Shown here piece after piece: positions 9,225 to 19,156 of a DNA stretch of 64,000 nt. Position numbers and translations under genes: made by a program. How positions within the stretch are numbered: the first letter of the stretch is position 1; every line of letters starts with the position of its first letter. The stretch comes from Paucibacter aquatile. Lineage in GTDB: Bacteria; Pseudomonadota; Gammaproteobacteria; Burkholderiales; Burkholderiaceae_C. The notes beneath the pieces are model-generated. The model ran no database searches and was not told the DNA's origin. It worked only from the letters and a program-made list of their open reading frames with translations. Where the stretch lies: positions 3,410,001 to 3,474,000 of the forward strand of contig NZ_POSP01000003.1 in NCBI RefSeq assembly GCF_002885975.1, read 5' to 3'.

Positions 9225-9342
9225 GGCTGGCGCCACCGGGCCGGCCCTCCGGGTAGGCCAGCATGGCCGGGTTTGCGGCCGACCGGGATAATCCGCCCCA
9301 CAACAACACGAGGGGCGCGCCCGCCGGCGCGCGGATGAGCGC

Positions 9343-11100
9343 ATGAGATTGCCCAATCTGCTGGGAAGCCGCAACGGTCGCCTGTCGGCCTTTTTCTTCT
9401 TGTACATGACCGAGGGCATTCCACTCGGTTTCGCCGCCACCGCCGTGGCCACCCAGCTGCGCCGCATGGGCGTGGGGCCCGCCGAGATCGGGGCGTTTGT
9501 CGCCGCCTTCTACCTGCCCTGGGCTTTCAAGTGGGCCTTCGGCCCTCTGGTCGATGTGTTCCGCTCGCAGCGCTTCGGCCATCGTCGCGGCTGGATTCTG
9601 TTCACGCAGCTGATCATGGCCGCCACCCTGGGGGTGCTGGTCTTCGTCAAGCTGCCTGAACAGCTGGCCTTGTTCACGGCCATTCTGCTGGTGCACAACA
9701 CCTTTGCGGCCATGCAGGACGTGGCCATCGATGCCCTGGCCTGCAACACCCTGCACCCCGAGGAGCGTGGTCTGGCCAATGGCCTGATGTTCGCCGGTGC
9801 GGCCGTGGGCCAGGCGGTGGGGGGCAGTGGCGTGCTCTTCCTGATGGCCTATATCGGCTTCCAGAACAGCTTTGTCTTCGTGGCCCTGAGCATCCTGGCC
9901 GTGACGGGCTTCATTGTCCTGCCCATGAAGGAAGCCCTGGCCCAGGCCGGTGAGACGGCCCACCAGGCCGGCCGCGGCCTGCGCCACGCCCTGGGCGAGA
10001 TGCGCAGCTTTGCCATGGACGCCTTCCGCTCCTTCATCGGCACGCGCGGCGCCTACGCCGGGGTGTTCTTCGCCCTGCTGCCTTGCGGCGCCATGTCGCT
10101 GAGTCTGGCCTTGCAGTCCAACCTCTCGGTCGAACTCGGCCTCAACGACGACCAGGTCGCCTGGATGAATCTGGCCACCAGCGTGGTCAGCGGTGCGGCC
10201 ATGGTGCTGGGCGGCTTGCTGTCCGACCGCATTGGCCGGCGTGTGGTTCTGAGTGCGGCAGTGATTCTGATGAGCCTGCCGGTCGCCTACCTGGCCTTGG
10301 TGCTGCAACAGCATGGCTATGTGATGCCGCGTGCGGCCGACAGCAAGGCGGCGGTGGAACCGGCCCTGGTCACGGCCTTGTGGGTGGCGGTGCTGGGCTT
10401 CAATGTCTTCATGGGCCTGATGTACGGTGTGCGCTCGGCCCTGTTCATGGATGTGACCAACCCCAAGGTTGCCGCGACCCAGTTCACGGCTTATATGGCC
10501 TTGATGAATTTGTCCATCGCCTACACCGCAACCTGGCAAGGCCTGTCCATCGAGGCTTTCGGCTACCCGGTGACCCTGGCCATCGACGCCACTGTGGGCT
10601 TGTTCTGCCTTGCGCTGATGCATCTGATGAAGAAGCCGGCCTCGCAGGCCGCGCAGATCAGCGACTCCCTGGCCGAACACCGCGCCCGCAAGAGCGCCTG
10701 GGGGATTGGTCTGCTGTGCCTGGCCTGGCTGCCTTTCTGGGCCCTGCGTGCCGAGCTCGGCGCTGCCCTGCCGATCGCCAATGTCTTCTTCACCATGCTG
10801 TTTGTGATCGCGCCGCTGTTCCTGCTGGCCGGCCGTGAGGTGCTGGGTGCGGGCATCAGTCCGGGCTTGCGCCGCAGCGCTGCCTGCTTGGCTTTGCCAC
10901 TGCTGGCCATCTACGGCCGCAAATGGGTGGACGGCTTGCAGGCGGGTGTTGCGCCCTGGGCGCAGAACTCGGTCGGCCTGATGGTGGCCGACGGCCTGAT
11001 CTACCTGCTGCCCCTGTTGTCCGGTCTGGTGTTGATCCAGCTGGCACGCCAGGACTGGCAGATTCTGAGCCCGAAAGTTGCATCCGGCGCGACTTTGTGA
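9343..11100 (+). CDS. PAT/AmpG-type MFS transporter
   Basis: 585 residues, longer than the usual ~430-500, with more than 12 hydrophobic segments; the extra C-terminal helices (after about residue 440) may form a two-helix extension as in AmpG. The N-terminal FFFLYMTEGIPLGFAATA and the VHNTFAAMQDVAIDALA segment fit the PAT family. Substrate (muropeptide, acetyl-CoA or other) is not determinable. It resembles the transporter at 27-1328 only at family level. Confidence 0.78.
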   Translation: MRLPNLLGSRNGRLSAFFFLYMTEGIPLGFAATAVATQLRRMGVGPAEIGAFVAAFYLPWAFKWAFGPLVDVFRSQRFGHRRGWILFTQLIMAATLGVLVFVKLPEQLALFTAILLVHNTFAAMQDVAIDALACNTLHPEERGLANGLMFAGAAVGQAVGGSGVLFLMAYIGFQNSFVFVALSILAVTGFIVLPMKEALAQAGETAHQAGRGLRHALGEMRSFAMDAFRSFIGTRGAYAGVFFALLPCGAMSLSLALQSNLSVELGLNDDQVAWMNLATSVVSGAAMVLGGLLSDRIGRRVVLSAAVILMSLPVAYLALVLQQHGYVMPRAADSKAAVEPALVTALWVAVLGFNVFMGLMYGVRSALFMDVTNPKVAATQFTAYMALMNLSIAYTATWQGLSIEAFGYPVTLAIDATVGLFCLALMHLMKKPASQAAQISDSLAEHRARKSAWGIGLLCLAWLPFWALRAELGAALPIANVFFTMLFVIAPLFLLAGREVLGAGISPGLRRSAACLALPLLAIYGRKWVDGLQAGVAPWAQNSVGLMVADGLIYLLPLLSGLVLIQLARQDWQILSPKVASGATL

Positions 11101-11178
11101 ACACCCTCGTGGGGGCGATGGCCGGCGACAGCCCGGCTTGCTAACCTGCCACCTCCAGAGACAAACGAGGAGAGGTTT

Positions 11179-11745
11179 GTGTTCCAGAACGAGAAGAAGA
11201 AACAAGCAGGCGGCGCCCGCCTGCTGGCCCTGGCGGCCGCAGGCCTGTTGATGCTGCAGGGCGTGGCTCAGGCGGGTCCGGAGCTCGATGGCAAGGGCTT
11301 GTACCTGGGCGCCAGCTTCGGCAGCGCCAAGGGCAAGTCCAAGGTCTATCTGGGCGACTCGGACCCGTCTGTGGCCTTGGCCGTGGGTTACCGCTTCAAC
11401 CCCCATCTGTCGGCCGAGCTGTTCACCCGCAACCTCAACTTCAACATCATTCCTGGCTTGTTCGAGCGCGAGGACTATGTCTACCCCGACAGCCATGTCG
11501 GCACCGCACTGCGCCTGAGCGCGCCGCTCAACGAGTCCTTCCAGGTCTACGGCCGCCTGGGCCTGGGTCGCACCTCGATGAAGGCCACCCGGGTGGGTAT
11601 GCAGGCCAAGTCCCTCACCGAGGCCAGCGTCGGCGCCGGCCTCGGCTACGACTTCAACGCCACTTGGGGCCTGCAGCTGGAATACAACCGTTTCCTGAAG
11701 AACGACATCAACGTGCTCTCCTTGGGCGTGCAGCTGCGCTTCTGA
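11179..11745 (+). CDS. Small outer-membrane beta-barrel protein
   Basis: 188 residues, GTG start at 11179 after GAGAGG. Signal peptide ending AQAG near residue 34, then alternating amphipathic strands and a C-terminal aromatic residue (QLRF), the usual sorting signal for outer-membrane barrels. Resembles OmpW/Ail-like 8-strand porin-family proteins. Function unknown. Confidence 0.7.
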   Translation: MFQNEKKKQAGGARLLALAAAGLLMLQGVAQAGPELDGKGLYLGASFGSAKGKSKVYLGDSDPSVALAVGYRFNPHLSAELFTRNLNFNIIPGLFEREDYVYPDSHVGTALRLSAPLNESFQVYGRLGLGRTSMKATRVGMQAKSLTEASVGAGLGYDFNATWGLQLEYNRFLKNDINVLSLGVQLRF

Positions 11746-11760
11746 GCCCTGAGCCCGGCT

Positions 11761-13344
11761 TCAGGGCAGCTTGAGTGCGCGCGCCACCTCGCTCCAGGGC
11801 AGCAGCTTGAAGTTCTGCGGCCCGTCGGGCAAGCGCTTGTGGCCGTCCTGCACGACGATCAGGCCCTGGCCGTAGACCCCGCCGAAGTTGGCGGCGCTCA
11901 CTTCCAGGCCATCGGTTTCCGACGCGCCGTCGATGCCCAGCTCGGCATTGATGCCGATGCGAAAGCCGCCGCGCAAGGCGTAGGGCGGCTGGGCGTCGAG
12001 CACCAGATAGCTGTGATTGCCTTGCGAGGACACCAGCAGATAGCCGGCGTCACCCGGCCGGGCGCGGTAGATCGCCAGACCTTCCACATCGGCGACCAGG
12101 GCGCCGCCGACCGGCATGATCAGCTGCGGTTTGGGTGCCAAGCCGGCACTGCTGCCGATGTCGATCTGCCAAATCCCGCGCTTCTCTTCGCCCACAAAGA
12201 GCCGTCCGTTCGCCTCGTCCACCACGCAGCCCTCGGGCTGGCTGGCCAGCTGGAACTGGCGCAGCAGGCGTGACTGCCAGCGCCCCTCGGCGCTGCGCGT
12301 GATGCGGATCTGCTGCACGCGGCCGTCCTTGTCGTTGGGGTAGGCGTCCAGCTCGCCCTCGGCGCTGCGGCCTACGCAGAGGCCGTAGATGTCCTTGAGA
12401 TCGGTGGGCAGCCGGGCCAGCTCGGACACCTGGCCCTGGCCATCGATGCCGAAGAGCAGGAGCGCGTTCTCATCGCGCTGGGTGGCCACGGCCAGGTCCA
12501 TGGACTGCCCCGGCGCCACTTGCAGGCCCTGGCGGAGATCGACATTGTTGATGCGCCCCACTTCCAGCAGCTGCCGCTCCTCGCCTTGCAGGTTGTAGAC
12601 CAGCAGGCCTTGCTTTTTGTTGGTGCCGAGGATGCGGCTGAGACGCGCATCGCTCGGGTGCACCCAGATCGCCGGATCGTCCGCCGCGTCGCCGAAGCGC
12701 GCCACCGGCGCGGTCTGCCCGCTGGGTTGCAGCACCGGCCAGTCCCAGGTTTTGCTCACCGGGGCCTTGGCCTTGCGGCTCGCTGCGCGCAGCAGCTGGC
12801 GCTGCGGCTTGCCCTCGACGCGCGTGCTGTGTTCCCACAGGCCCAGGCCGGGCTCATCGATGTGCAGCAGCTCTTGCTTGTCATCGACCACGCAGCCCTT
12901 GGCGCCGGGCGCCGTGGCCAGGCGGCGCAGCGGGCGTGCACCCTCGGGGCCGGCGATCAGCCATTGCTCGCTCAGGCCTTCCTCGCCGAGCAGGAAGAGC
13001 TGCAGCAGGCCTTGCGGGTCGCGGTGCAGGCAGAGCGCTTCGACGGCAAAGCTGGGCTCGGGCAGGTCCTGGGCGCGCAAGACCTGACCCTCGCTGCGCA
13101 GCAGCACCGGCCGGCCACGGTCGGCATCGAGCAGCACAGCGACATGGTCCTGGGCGCCGTCCGCGCGCTGATCCCAGCGCTTGGCGCGCACGGCATAACG
13201 CGACAATTCCCGGCCTTGGCGGTCGAGCAGCTGCAGGCCTTTCTTGTCGAGCTGGAGCCGGGTCGGGTTGAGGTCAGCGGCCTGTGCCGCGCCCATGAAG
13301 CCAAGAGCGATCAAGCCCGCGAGGGCGAAGGTGTGCAGTCGCAT
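11761..13344 (-). CDS. Beta-propeller phytase (3-phytase)
   Basis: 527 residues with signal peptide (cleavage near AQA-AD, residue 22). The central DDPAIWVHPSD, GTNKKQGLLVYNL and GRINNVDLR segments are hallmarks of calcium-dependent beta-propeller phytases, which release phosphate from inositol hexakisphosphate. The N-terminal ~180 residues look like a second, incomplete propeller domain, as in dual-domain phytases. Its start lies 2 bp after the stop of the TonB receptor gene, so the two form an operon, a pairing known for phytate-scavenging TonB systems. Confidence 0.85.
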   Translation of the reverse strand: MRLHTFALAGLIALGFMGAAQAADLNPTRLQLDKKGLQLLDRQGRELSRYAVRAKRWDQRADGAQDHVAVLLDADRGRPVLLRSEGQVLRAQDLPEPSFAVEALCLHRDPQGLLQLFLLGEEGLSEQWLIAGPEGARPLRRLATAPGAKGCVVDDKQELLHIDEPGLGLWEHSTRVEGKPQRQLLRAASRKAKAPVSKTWDWPVLQPSGQTAPVARFGDAADDPAIWVHPSDARLSRILGTNKKQGLLVYNLQGEERQLLEVGRINNVDLRQGLQVAPGQSMDLAVATQRDENALLLFGIDGQGQVSELARLPTDLKDIYGLCVGRSAEGELDAYPNDKDGRVQQIRITRSAEGRWQSRLLRQFQLASQPEGCVVDEANGRLFVGEEKRGIWQIDIGSSAGLAPKPQLIMPVGGALVADVEGLAIYRARPGDAGYLLVSSQGNHSYLVLDAQPPYALRGGFRIGINAELGIDGASETDGLEVSAANFGGVYGQGLIVVQDGHKRLPDGPQNFKLLPWSEVARALKLP

Positions 13345-13346
13345 GC

Positions 13347-15941
13347 TCAGAACACCGCCAGCTTCAGGCCCAGCTTGACGCTGCGGCCATACTGCTCGTA
13401 CTGCGCGTTCAGGGCGCGCTGGCCGGCGTAGACGTAGTAGGTGCTGTTGTTCAGATTGAGCAGCTCCAGGCTGAGCTGCAGCTTGGTGCTGATGTCATAG
13501 CGCAGCGAGAAGTCCCACTGCGTCTGGCCATCCACCCACAAGTCCTTGGCCGGGTTCAGCACATCGCCCACCTCCAGCAGATAGGCCGATTTGTGGTTCA
13601 CCGCCAGGCGGGTGCTCAGGCCATGGCCTTCCCAGCCCAGGCTGAGGTTGAGGCTGCGGTCCGATTGGCTGGGCAGGGCCAGCTGGCGGCTTTGCAGCTG
13701 GCCGTTCTTGTAGCCAGCGATGGTGGCTTTGGAGTGCACCAAGGTGGCGTTGGCGCCCAAGACCAGGCCGTTGAAAGGCGCCGGTAGGCCGCGCAAGGCC
13801 TGGCCATAGGCCAGCTCCAGGCCGCTGACCTTGGCGTCTTCGCCGTTGGCGTAGGTCAGGGCGGAATCGAAGCCGGCCCATAGGCCTTGGCCGGCCAGAT
13901 TGGTCCGGTAGACGAAGTCGCGGATGCTCTTGTGGAAGGCATAGGCCGACAAGCTGCCGTCGCGATCCAGGCGTTGTTCGATGCCCAGGTCCAGATTGCG
14001 CGAGCGCAAGGGCTTGAGTGCCGGGTTGCCGAACTCGGCGTTCTTGTCCTCGATCACAAAGCCGGGGCTGAGCTGGCCGAAGGTGGGGCGCACCACCGAT
14101 TGCGTGTAGGCCGCGCGCAGGTGCTGCTCGCTGCTCAGTTGCTGGCGCAGCAGCAGGGCCGGCAGCCAGTGGCGGCTGCGGCTCTCGCTGTGCTGCGCGC
14201 TGAACTGACCCTTGCTGTTGCCCGTGCCGTCGGCCTCCAGGCGCAGGGCCTCGTGGCGCAGACCTGTGATCAGTTGCGTGTGCTTCCAATCGATCGTGGC
14301 TTGCAGATAGGCGGCGTCGCTCTCTTCTTTGATGCGGTAGTCGGCAATGGCCGAATCGCTGGCCTCGCGGAACTCGGCCGGCTTGAGGCCGGCCACCAGC
14401 TGGCGCACCGCCTGCTCGCTCAAGTTGGGGCCCAGCTCACCCCAGGGATAACGCGGCATGCCCTCGGCCACCACGCTGGCCATGGACAGCTGCGTGCTGC
14501 TGAAACCGTAGGGCGCCTTGGCCAGGGTCTTGCCGCTGTAGCTCCAGACCTCGCGGCCGTTGTCCTTCTGGCGGCGGGCGATCTTGACGCCGCCCTTGAG
14601 CTCGAGCTCGGCGCCGTTGAGGTCCAGGTCCTTGAGCAGGTCGACGCGCAGATTGCGCTCGCGGTCGGTGGCGCGGCTTTGCTCCAGCTTGATCTTGTCG
14701 AGCGCGAAACCGCTGCTGCTGGCCAGGCCGGCCGGGCCGCTGATCACGGGCTTCTGGCTGTCGGCGAAGCCGGTTCCGCTGAAGGCCGTGCTGTTCTTGT
14801 AAGTGGCGCCGGACAGGGTGTCGGGCTTGTTCTCGCTGGCGCGGCCGGCGCCCAGGGCGGCGCTGAGCTTCCAGTCGCCCCAGCGGCGCTCGCCGCCCAG
14901 GCTCAGGGAATCGACCTGCGAGATCTCCTCGCGCGCCTTCAGCGAACGGGCTGCCTTGGCCTTTCCATCGGTCTGGCCCGCAGCCAGGGCGGGCGAGAGC
15001 TCCAGGGTCTGCGCCTGGCGCTGCTCGGTGTCGGTGAAGCGGCTGCTGAAGCTGCGCAGGTAGTAGCTCTGGCCGGGGTCGGGTCGCAGGTCCAGGTTCA
15101 GGGCGCCGCCGTGGCGCACGCGGCTGATGGTGTAGCTGCGCCGCTCCAGCTTGCTCAAGGCCGGGCTGCTGCCGCTGAGGTTCCAGGCACCGCCGGTCTC
15201 GACATTGTCGGAGCCGAAGCTGCGCTCATCGCTGCTCAGGGCCAGGGCCAGGCCCAGGGTGTTGGCGAGGAAACGCTCGCTGTAGATCAGGGCGCCGTTC
15301 GGGCGTGTCTTGCCGCTCAGCGCGGCGTAGCTGGCGCCGGCGCTGAGGTTCAGCACGCGGCCGGGCTGGTCGAAGGCCGACACGGTGTTCACCGCCACCG
15401 AGCCGCCGAGCGAGTTGGCATCCTGGTCCGGGCTCAGGGTCTTGCGCACTTCCAGCGAGCGGATCAAGCCGGCCGGCACCACGTCGAGGCCGACGGCGCG
15501 GCGGTCGGCTTCGGCCGAGGGCACCAGGGTGCCGTTGATGCTGACGGCGTTGAGATCCGGGCCCAGGCCACGCACGCGGATGAAGCGGCCTTCGCCCTGG
15601 TCGCGCTCGACCGAGACGCCGGGCAGGCGGGCCAGGGCCTCGGCGGCATTGATGTCGGGCAGCTGGCCGATGCCGTCGGCATGGACCACGCTCAGCACGC
15701 CGGTGGCGGCGCGCTGTTTGTCCAGCGCATTGCGCAGATTGGCCGCCTGGCCGCTGAGCTGCACGGTCTCCAGCGTGGTGGTGGGCGCGCTGGCGGCGCC
15801 GGCCGGGGCGGGCGCGGCGCTTTGTGCCGAGGCGGGCGACGCGGCCAGGGACAGCAGGGCGGCACTGAGGCCGAGGCTCAGCGGCGTCAGGCGAGGGCGG
15901 CGGCGCAGGGCCGGGCAGGGCAGGCGGAAGGAGTGGGACAT
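13347..15941 (-). CDS. TonB-dependent outer-membrane receptor
   Basis: 864 residues. Signal peptide ending ASAQ, then a plug domain (about residues 50-190: LPDINAAEALARLPGV, RFIRVRGLGPDLNAVSINGT, DANSLGGSVAVNT) and a large beta barrel ending in aromatic F. The plug pattern is that of the CarA/Caulobacter-type receptors that often import sugars or phosphorylated compounds. Immediately upstream of phytase in the same operon, so uptake of phytate or its hydrolysis products is the best guess. ATG at 15941 chosen because the upstream extension lacks a signal. Confidence 0.88.
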   Translation of the reverse strand: MSHSFRLPCPALRRRPRLTPLSLGLSAALLSLAASPASAQSAAPAPAGAASAPTTTLETVQLSGQAANLRNALDKQRAATGVLSVVHADGIGQLPDINAAEALARLPGVSVERDQGEGRFIRVRGLGPDLNAVSINGTLVPSAEADRRAVGLDVVPAGLIRSLEVRKTLSPDQDANSLGGSVAVNTVSAFDQPGRVLNLSAGASYAALSGKTRPNGALIYSERFLANTLGLALALSSDERSFGSDNVETGGAWNLSGSSPALSKLERRSYTISRVRHGGALNLDLRPDPGQSYYLRSFSSRFTDTEQRQAQTLELSPALAAGQTDGKAKAARSLKAREEISQVDSLSLGGERRWGDWKLSAALGAGRASENKPDTLSGATYKNSTAFSGTGFADSQKPVISGPAGLASSSGFALDKIKLEQSRATDRERNLRVDLLKDLDLNGAELELKGGVKIARRQKDNGREVWSYSGKTLAKAPYGFSSTQLSMASVVAEGMPRYPWGELGPNLSEQAVRQLVAGLKPAEFREASDSAIADYRIKEESDAAYLQATIDWKHTQLITGLRHEALRLEADGTGNSKGQFSAQHSESRSRHWLPALLLRQQLSSEQHLRAAYTQSVVRPTFGQLSPGFVIEDKNAEFGNPALKPLRSRNLDLGIEQRLDRDGSLSAYAFHKSIRDFVYRTNLAGQGLWAGFDSALTYANGEDAKVSGLELAYGQALRGLPAPFNGLVLGANATLVHSKATIAGYKNGQLQSRQLALPSQSDRSLNLSLGWEGHGLSTRLAVNHKSAYLLEVGDVLNPAKDLWVDGQTQWDFSLRYDISTKLQLSLELLNLNNSTYYVYAGQRALNAQYEQYGRSVKLGLKLAVF

Positions 15942-16166
15942 GGTGGGTGGGGGGCTCCGCAGCGGAGCACAGGCAAGCGCCGGATCGGCAATGGCTCCGC
16001 ACCTTAGGCAGGCGGTATGGCAGTTCCGTGACGACCAGCCCTCGGGCGGCCGCAGCGGCTGCAAGAGCGCAGATCCGGCCCCGGACTGAGCTGTTTCGAC
16101 CCCCGCCGTCCACAGCGCGCCGCTGCATGACGGCCTGTCACAAAGCCTCTTTAGCATCGTCAGCCC

Positions 16167-17081
16167 ATGCTCATCTCACCTTTGCTCAAGGCCTTGCAGC
16201 CCGTGCCCCAGGCGCCCGTGCTGGGCCTGGCGCATTTCGGCCATCTCCTGGCCTTGCTGATGGCCGGCCTGATGGCGGCTTTCGCCTGGGGCGGCGAGGC
16301 CAAGCCGCTGCAGGACTGGCGCTGGATGGATGTGGCCGGCGAGGGCGGCATGGTGCTGATGGCCGCCATCTGGATCACCCAGCTGCGCAGCAGCCGGCCC
16401 GGTGGCCGCGTCACCAGCTGGCTGTGCCTGGGCCTGGCCGGCATCCTGCTGGGCGAATGGGTCGATGTGCTGGACGAGTTCTGGCGCCTGCCCAAGGCCG
16501 TGGTCTGGGACAACTGGCTGGAATCGGGCCTGACGCCGCTGGGCATGCTGGTGCTCACCATCGGCCTGCAGCATTGGCGCGAAGAGGAGCGGGCCTTGAG
16601 CGATCAACTGCTCAAGCGCGAGCGCCTGATCCGCGAGCACCGCAGCTTTGATGCCATCACCCAGCTCGGCGATGCCGACTACCTGGCCCGCCAGATCGCC
16701 TTGGAGCAGCAGCGCGAGGACCAGCCCGGCGCGGCCCTGCTGATGCTGAGCCTGGATGGCTTTGACAGCGTCGCCCGCGAGCATGGCTTGGCCGAGGCCG
16801 ACCGGCTGTTGCAAGCGGCCGGCCATCTCCTGATCCTGAACCTGCGCCCTGAGGACCTGCTCTGCCGCTATGCCGCTGACCGCTTTGCCTTGCTGATGCC
16901 CGGCGCCGGCCCGGCCCTGGCGGCGCAGACCGCCGGCCATTTGCAGCAAGCCCTGGGCAGCCTGGCCCACCACAGCCGCCAGGGCCAGCGCATCCAGCGG
17001 CCGGCGCGGGTGGTGTGGAGTGCGGTTGATGCGGACGAGCCCGGTGCACAGCAGCTGCTTCGGCTGGCGGCCCGGCTGTGA
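16167..17081 (+). CDS. Membrane protein with degenerate GGDEF domain
   Basis: 304 residues. Four hydrophobic helices (residues 20-140) are followed by a coiled-coil-like linker (EERALSDQLLKRERLIREH) and a GGDEF-fold domain in which the catalytic GGDEF is replaced by AADRF (RYAADRFALLMPG). Diguanylate cyclase activity is therefore unlikely; it may be a receptor or a protein-interaction module. The following AraC gene starts by GTGA overlap, so the membrane protein may control that regulator (inference). Confidence 0.72.
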   Translation: MLISPLLKALQPVPQAPVLGLAHFGHLLALLMAGLMAAFAWGGEAKPLQDWRWMDVAGEGGMVLMAAIWITQLRSSRPGGRVTSWLCLGLAGILLGEWVDVLDEFWRLPKAVVWDNWLESGLTPLGMLVLTIGLQHWREEERALSDQLLKRERLIREHRSFDAITQLGDADYLARQIALEQQREDQPGAALLMLSLDGFDSVAREHGLAEADRLLQAAGHLLILNLRPEDLLCRYAADRFALLMPGAGPALAAQTAGHLQQALGSLAHHSRQGQRIQRPARVVWSAVDADEPGAQQLLRLAARL

Positions 17082-18118
17082 ACGCGGCCCTACCCGGTCT
17101 CAGCCCGGCCTTGAGCGCCGTGGCGCCGGCCAATGTGTATCAGCTGGGCACACGCTGCCTGGTCTGGGAACACCAGGCCGTGCTGCTGCTGGAGTTTGCG
17201 CGCAGCCGCGGCCTGGCGCCGGCCGATCTGCTGGCAGCCGCTGGCTTCAGTTCAATGCCGAGCCTGCTCAGCCCGCAGCAGCTGCTCGATCTGCTGGCCG
17301 CCTTGCAAGCCCAGCTGCAGGCGCCGGATACGGCTTTTGTTCTGGGCCAGCTCAGCCTGCCCGGCCATGCCGGCCTGGCCAGCCATGCCCTGGCTCAGGC
17401 GCGCAACGGCCGCCAGGCCCTGGAGCTGCTGGCCGCGCACAGCGCCCGGCTCTCGCCCCTGCTGACGCCGCGCCTGCTCTGGCATGAGGACGAGCTGCTG
17501 CTGATCTGGACCGAGGCCTGCGGCGTCGGCGCGGCGCAGCGCAACTTCGTGGTCGACATGCAGATGAGCGCCGTCACCGGCCTGTGCCAGTGGCTGGGCG
17601 GCCGGCGCCTGCCCTGGCGCTACAGCTTCAACCGCAGCCGCCCGCGCGATCTCTCGCAGCATGCGGTGTTCCTCGGCGCCGACCTGCAGTTCGATTGCCA
17701 GGTCGACGCCATGCGCGTGCCGGCCGCCTGCCTCGACGAACCCTGGCCGCGCGGCGTGGCCGACAGCATGGCCGCCCAGGCCCTGGCCCAGGGCGCCGAC
17801 CCCGGCGCCGCCGGCCGCGGCCTGCTGGCTGCGCTCTACGACCACCTGCTGCCGCGCCTGCGTGAAGCGCCCACGCTGGAGCAGAGCGCCCAGGCCTTTG
17901 GCGTCAGCAGCGCCACCTTCAAGCGCCATCTGGCCCAGCACGGCACGCATTTCCAGGCCCAACTCGACCAGGTGCGCACCCACTGGGCGCTCTATCTGCT
18001 GCTCTTGCAAGGCCAGAGCCATGAGCGCGTGGCCCAGGCCCTGGGCTTTCACGATCGCAGCAACTTCCGCCGCTCATTCAAGCGCTGGACCGGCCTGGTG
18101 CCCAGCTTGCTGGCTTGA
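17078..18118 (+). CDS. AraC-family transcriptional regulator
   Basis: 346 residues with an N-terminal arabinose-binding-like (OruR/ArgR-type) domain and a C-terminal AraC helix-turn-helix pair: APTLEQSAQAFGVSSATFKRHL and the second HTH ending ALGFHDRSNFRRSFKRWTG. GTG start overlaps the preceding stop (GTGA). Likely cytosolic activator; targets unknown. Cotranscribed with the degenerate GGDEF membrane protein. Confidence 0.85.
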   Translation: MNAALPGLSPALSAVAPANVYQLGTRCLVWEHQAVLLLEFARSRGLAPADLLAAAGFSSMPSLLSPQQLLDLLAALQAQLQAPDTAFVLGQLSLPGHAGLASHALAQARNGRQALELLAAHSARLSPLLTPRLLWHEDELLLIWTEACGVGAAQRNFVVDMQMSAVTGLCQWLGGRRLPWRYSFNRSRPRDLSQHAVFLGADLQFDCQVDAMRVPAACLDEPWPRGVADSMAAQALAQGADPGAAGRGLLAALYDHLLPRLREAPTLEQSAQAFGVSSATFKRHLAQHGTHFQAQLDQVRTHWALYLLLLQGQSHERVAQALGFHDRSNFRRSFKRWTGLVPSLLA

Positions 18119-18179
18119 ATGTTGACGGCCGGGCTGTGCTGCAATGCAGCTCAGGCCCGTTCCGGGCCAGGAGCCTGGC

Positions 18180-19043
18180 ATGAGCATCCCCGCGAGTTCC
18201 CACCCTGTTTCCCCTTCCCGCGCCCGGCGCCGTGCCGCCTGGCTGCTGCTGTGCGCTGCGCTGAGCGCGCCCTGGGCCGTCAGCGCCGAGACCCTGCCCG
18301 CGCCAGCCGCCTTGCACCGCCAGCTGCTGGCCCAGGGTCACAAGGCGCAGGCCGTGACCGTCGTCGAGCCCCACCTCAGCAGCAAAGACCAGCCGGTGCA
18401 GCGGCGCTATCTGGCCTATCCCGTGGAGGCGGTGCTGAGCGCCACCCTCGGCCCCAGCTGGCAGGCCCAGCCCGACCGTGAGCTGGAGTTCAAGGCGCTC
18501 GATGGCTTCGTCGCGCGCATGCCGGTGGCGCGTTTTCTCAAGTACCGCGCCTACCTGGCCGTGGGCCTGGCCGATGGTCAGCCCTTCACGGTGGACAACC
18601 TCGCGCAGGGCGAAAAGCGCGTGGCGCTCGGTCCCTACTACCTGATCTGGGACAACCTGAGTGCCCCCACCCTGCAGGCCGAGGGCGGCACGCACTGGCC
18701 CTACCAGGTGGCCGAAATCAGCCTGCGCGCCGTCAACCCTGAGGCCTTGCTGCCCTCGGGCATGGACAGTGGGCGCTGGGCCGAGCATGCGGCCCTGGCG
18801 CAGACCTATTGCCTCAGCTGCCACCAGATCAACGGCTTTGGCGGCGCCAAGATGCCGCTCAATCTGGCCGTTCGCGCCAAGCTGATCGATGCCCGCACCT
18901 GGCAGAGCTGGTTGCTGCAGCCCCAGTCCGTCAAGCCCGGCACCGCCATGCCGGCCCTGCCCGATGGCCTGAGCGCGGCCGAGCGCCAGCGCATCGCCAG
19001 CCAGCTGCACGACTACCTCAAGGCCTTGCCGGTGGCGCCTTGA
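18180..19043 (+). CDS. Exported monohaem cytochrome c with N-terminal molybdopterin-like region
   Basis: 287 residues. Signal peptide (20-36, VSAE), a middle domain resembling sulfite-oxidase-type accessory domains (LEFKALDGF...GPYYLIWDN), and a C-terminal c-type haem site C211-LS-C214-H215 with a candidate axial Met in TAMPAL. GGAG upstream supports the ATG at 18180. Probably a periplasmic electron carrier; partner enzyme not in the window. Confidence 0.72.
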   Translation: MSIPASSHPVSPSRARRRAAWLLLCAALSAPWAVSAETLPAPAALHRQLLAQGHKAQAVTVVEPHLSSKDQPVQRRYLAYPVEAVLSATLGPSWQAQPDRELEFKALDGFVARMPVARFLKYRAYLAVGLADGQPFTVDNLAQGEKRVALGPYYLIWDNLSAPTLQAEGGTHWPYQVAEISLRAVNPEALLPSGMDSGRWAEHAALAQTYCLSCHQINGFGGAKMPLNLAVRAKLIDARTWQSWLLQPQSVKPGTAMPALPDGLSAAERQRIASQLHDYLKALPVAP

Positions 19044-19156
19044 GGCCGTGCCTCCGGGCGCGTGTGACTCTTGCCATTAGGGGGTGATGCGCCTACCGCA
19101 CGCCCTCGCACATCGAGTACCCTTGCCCACTTTCCGAATCGCTTGTTGGCTCGCTC

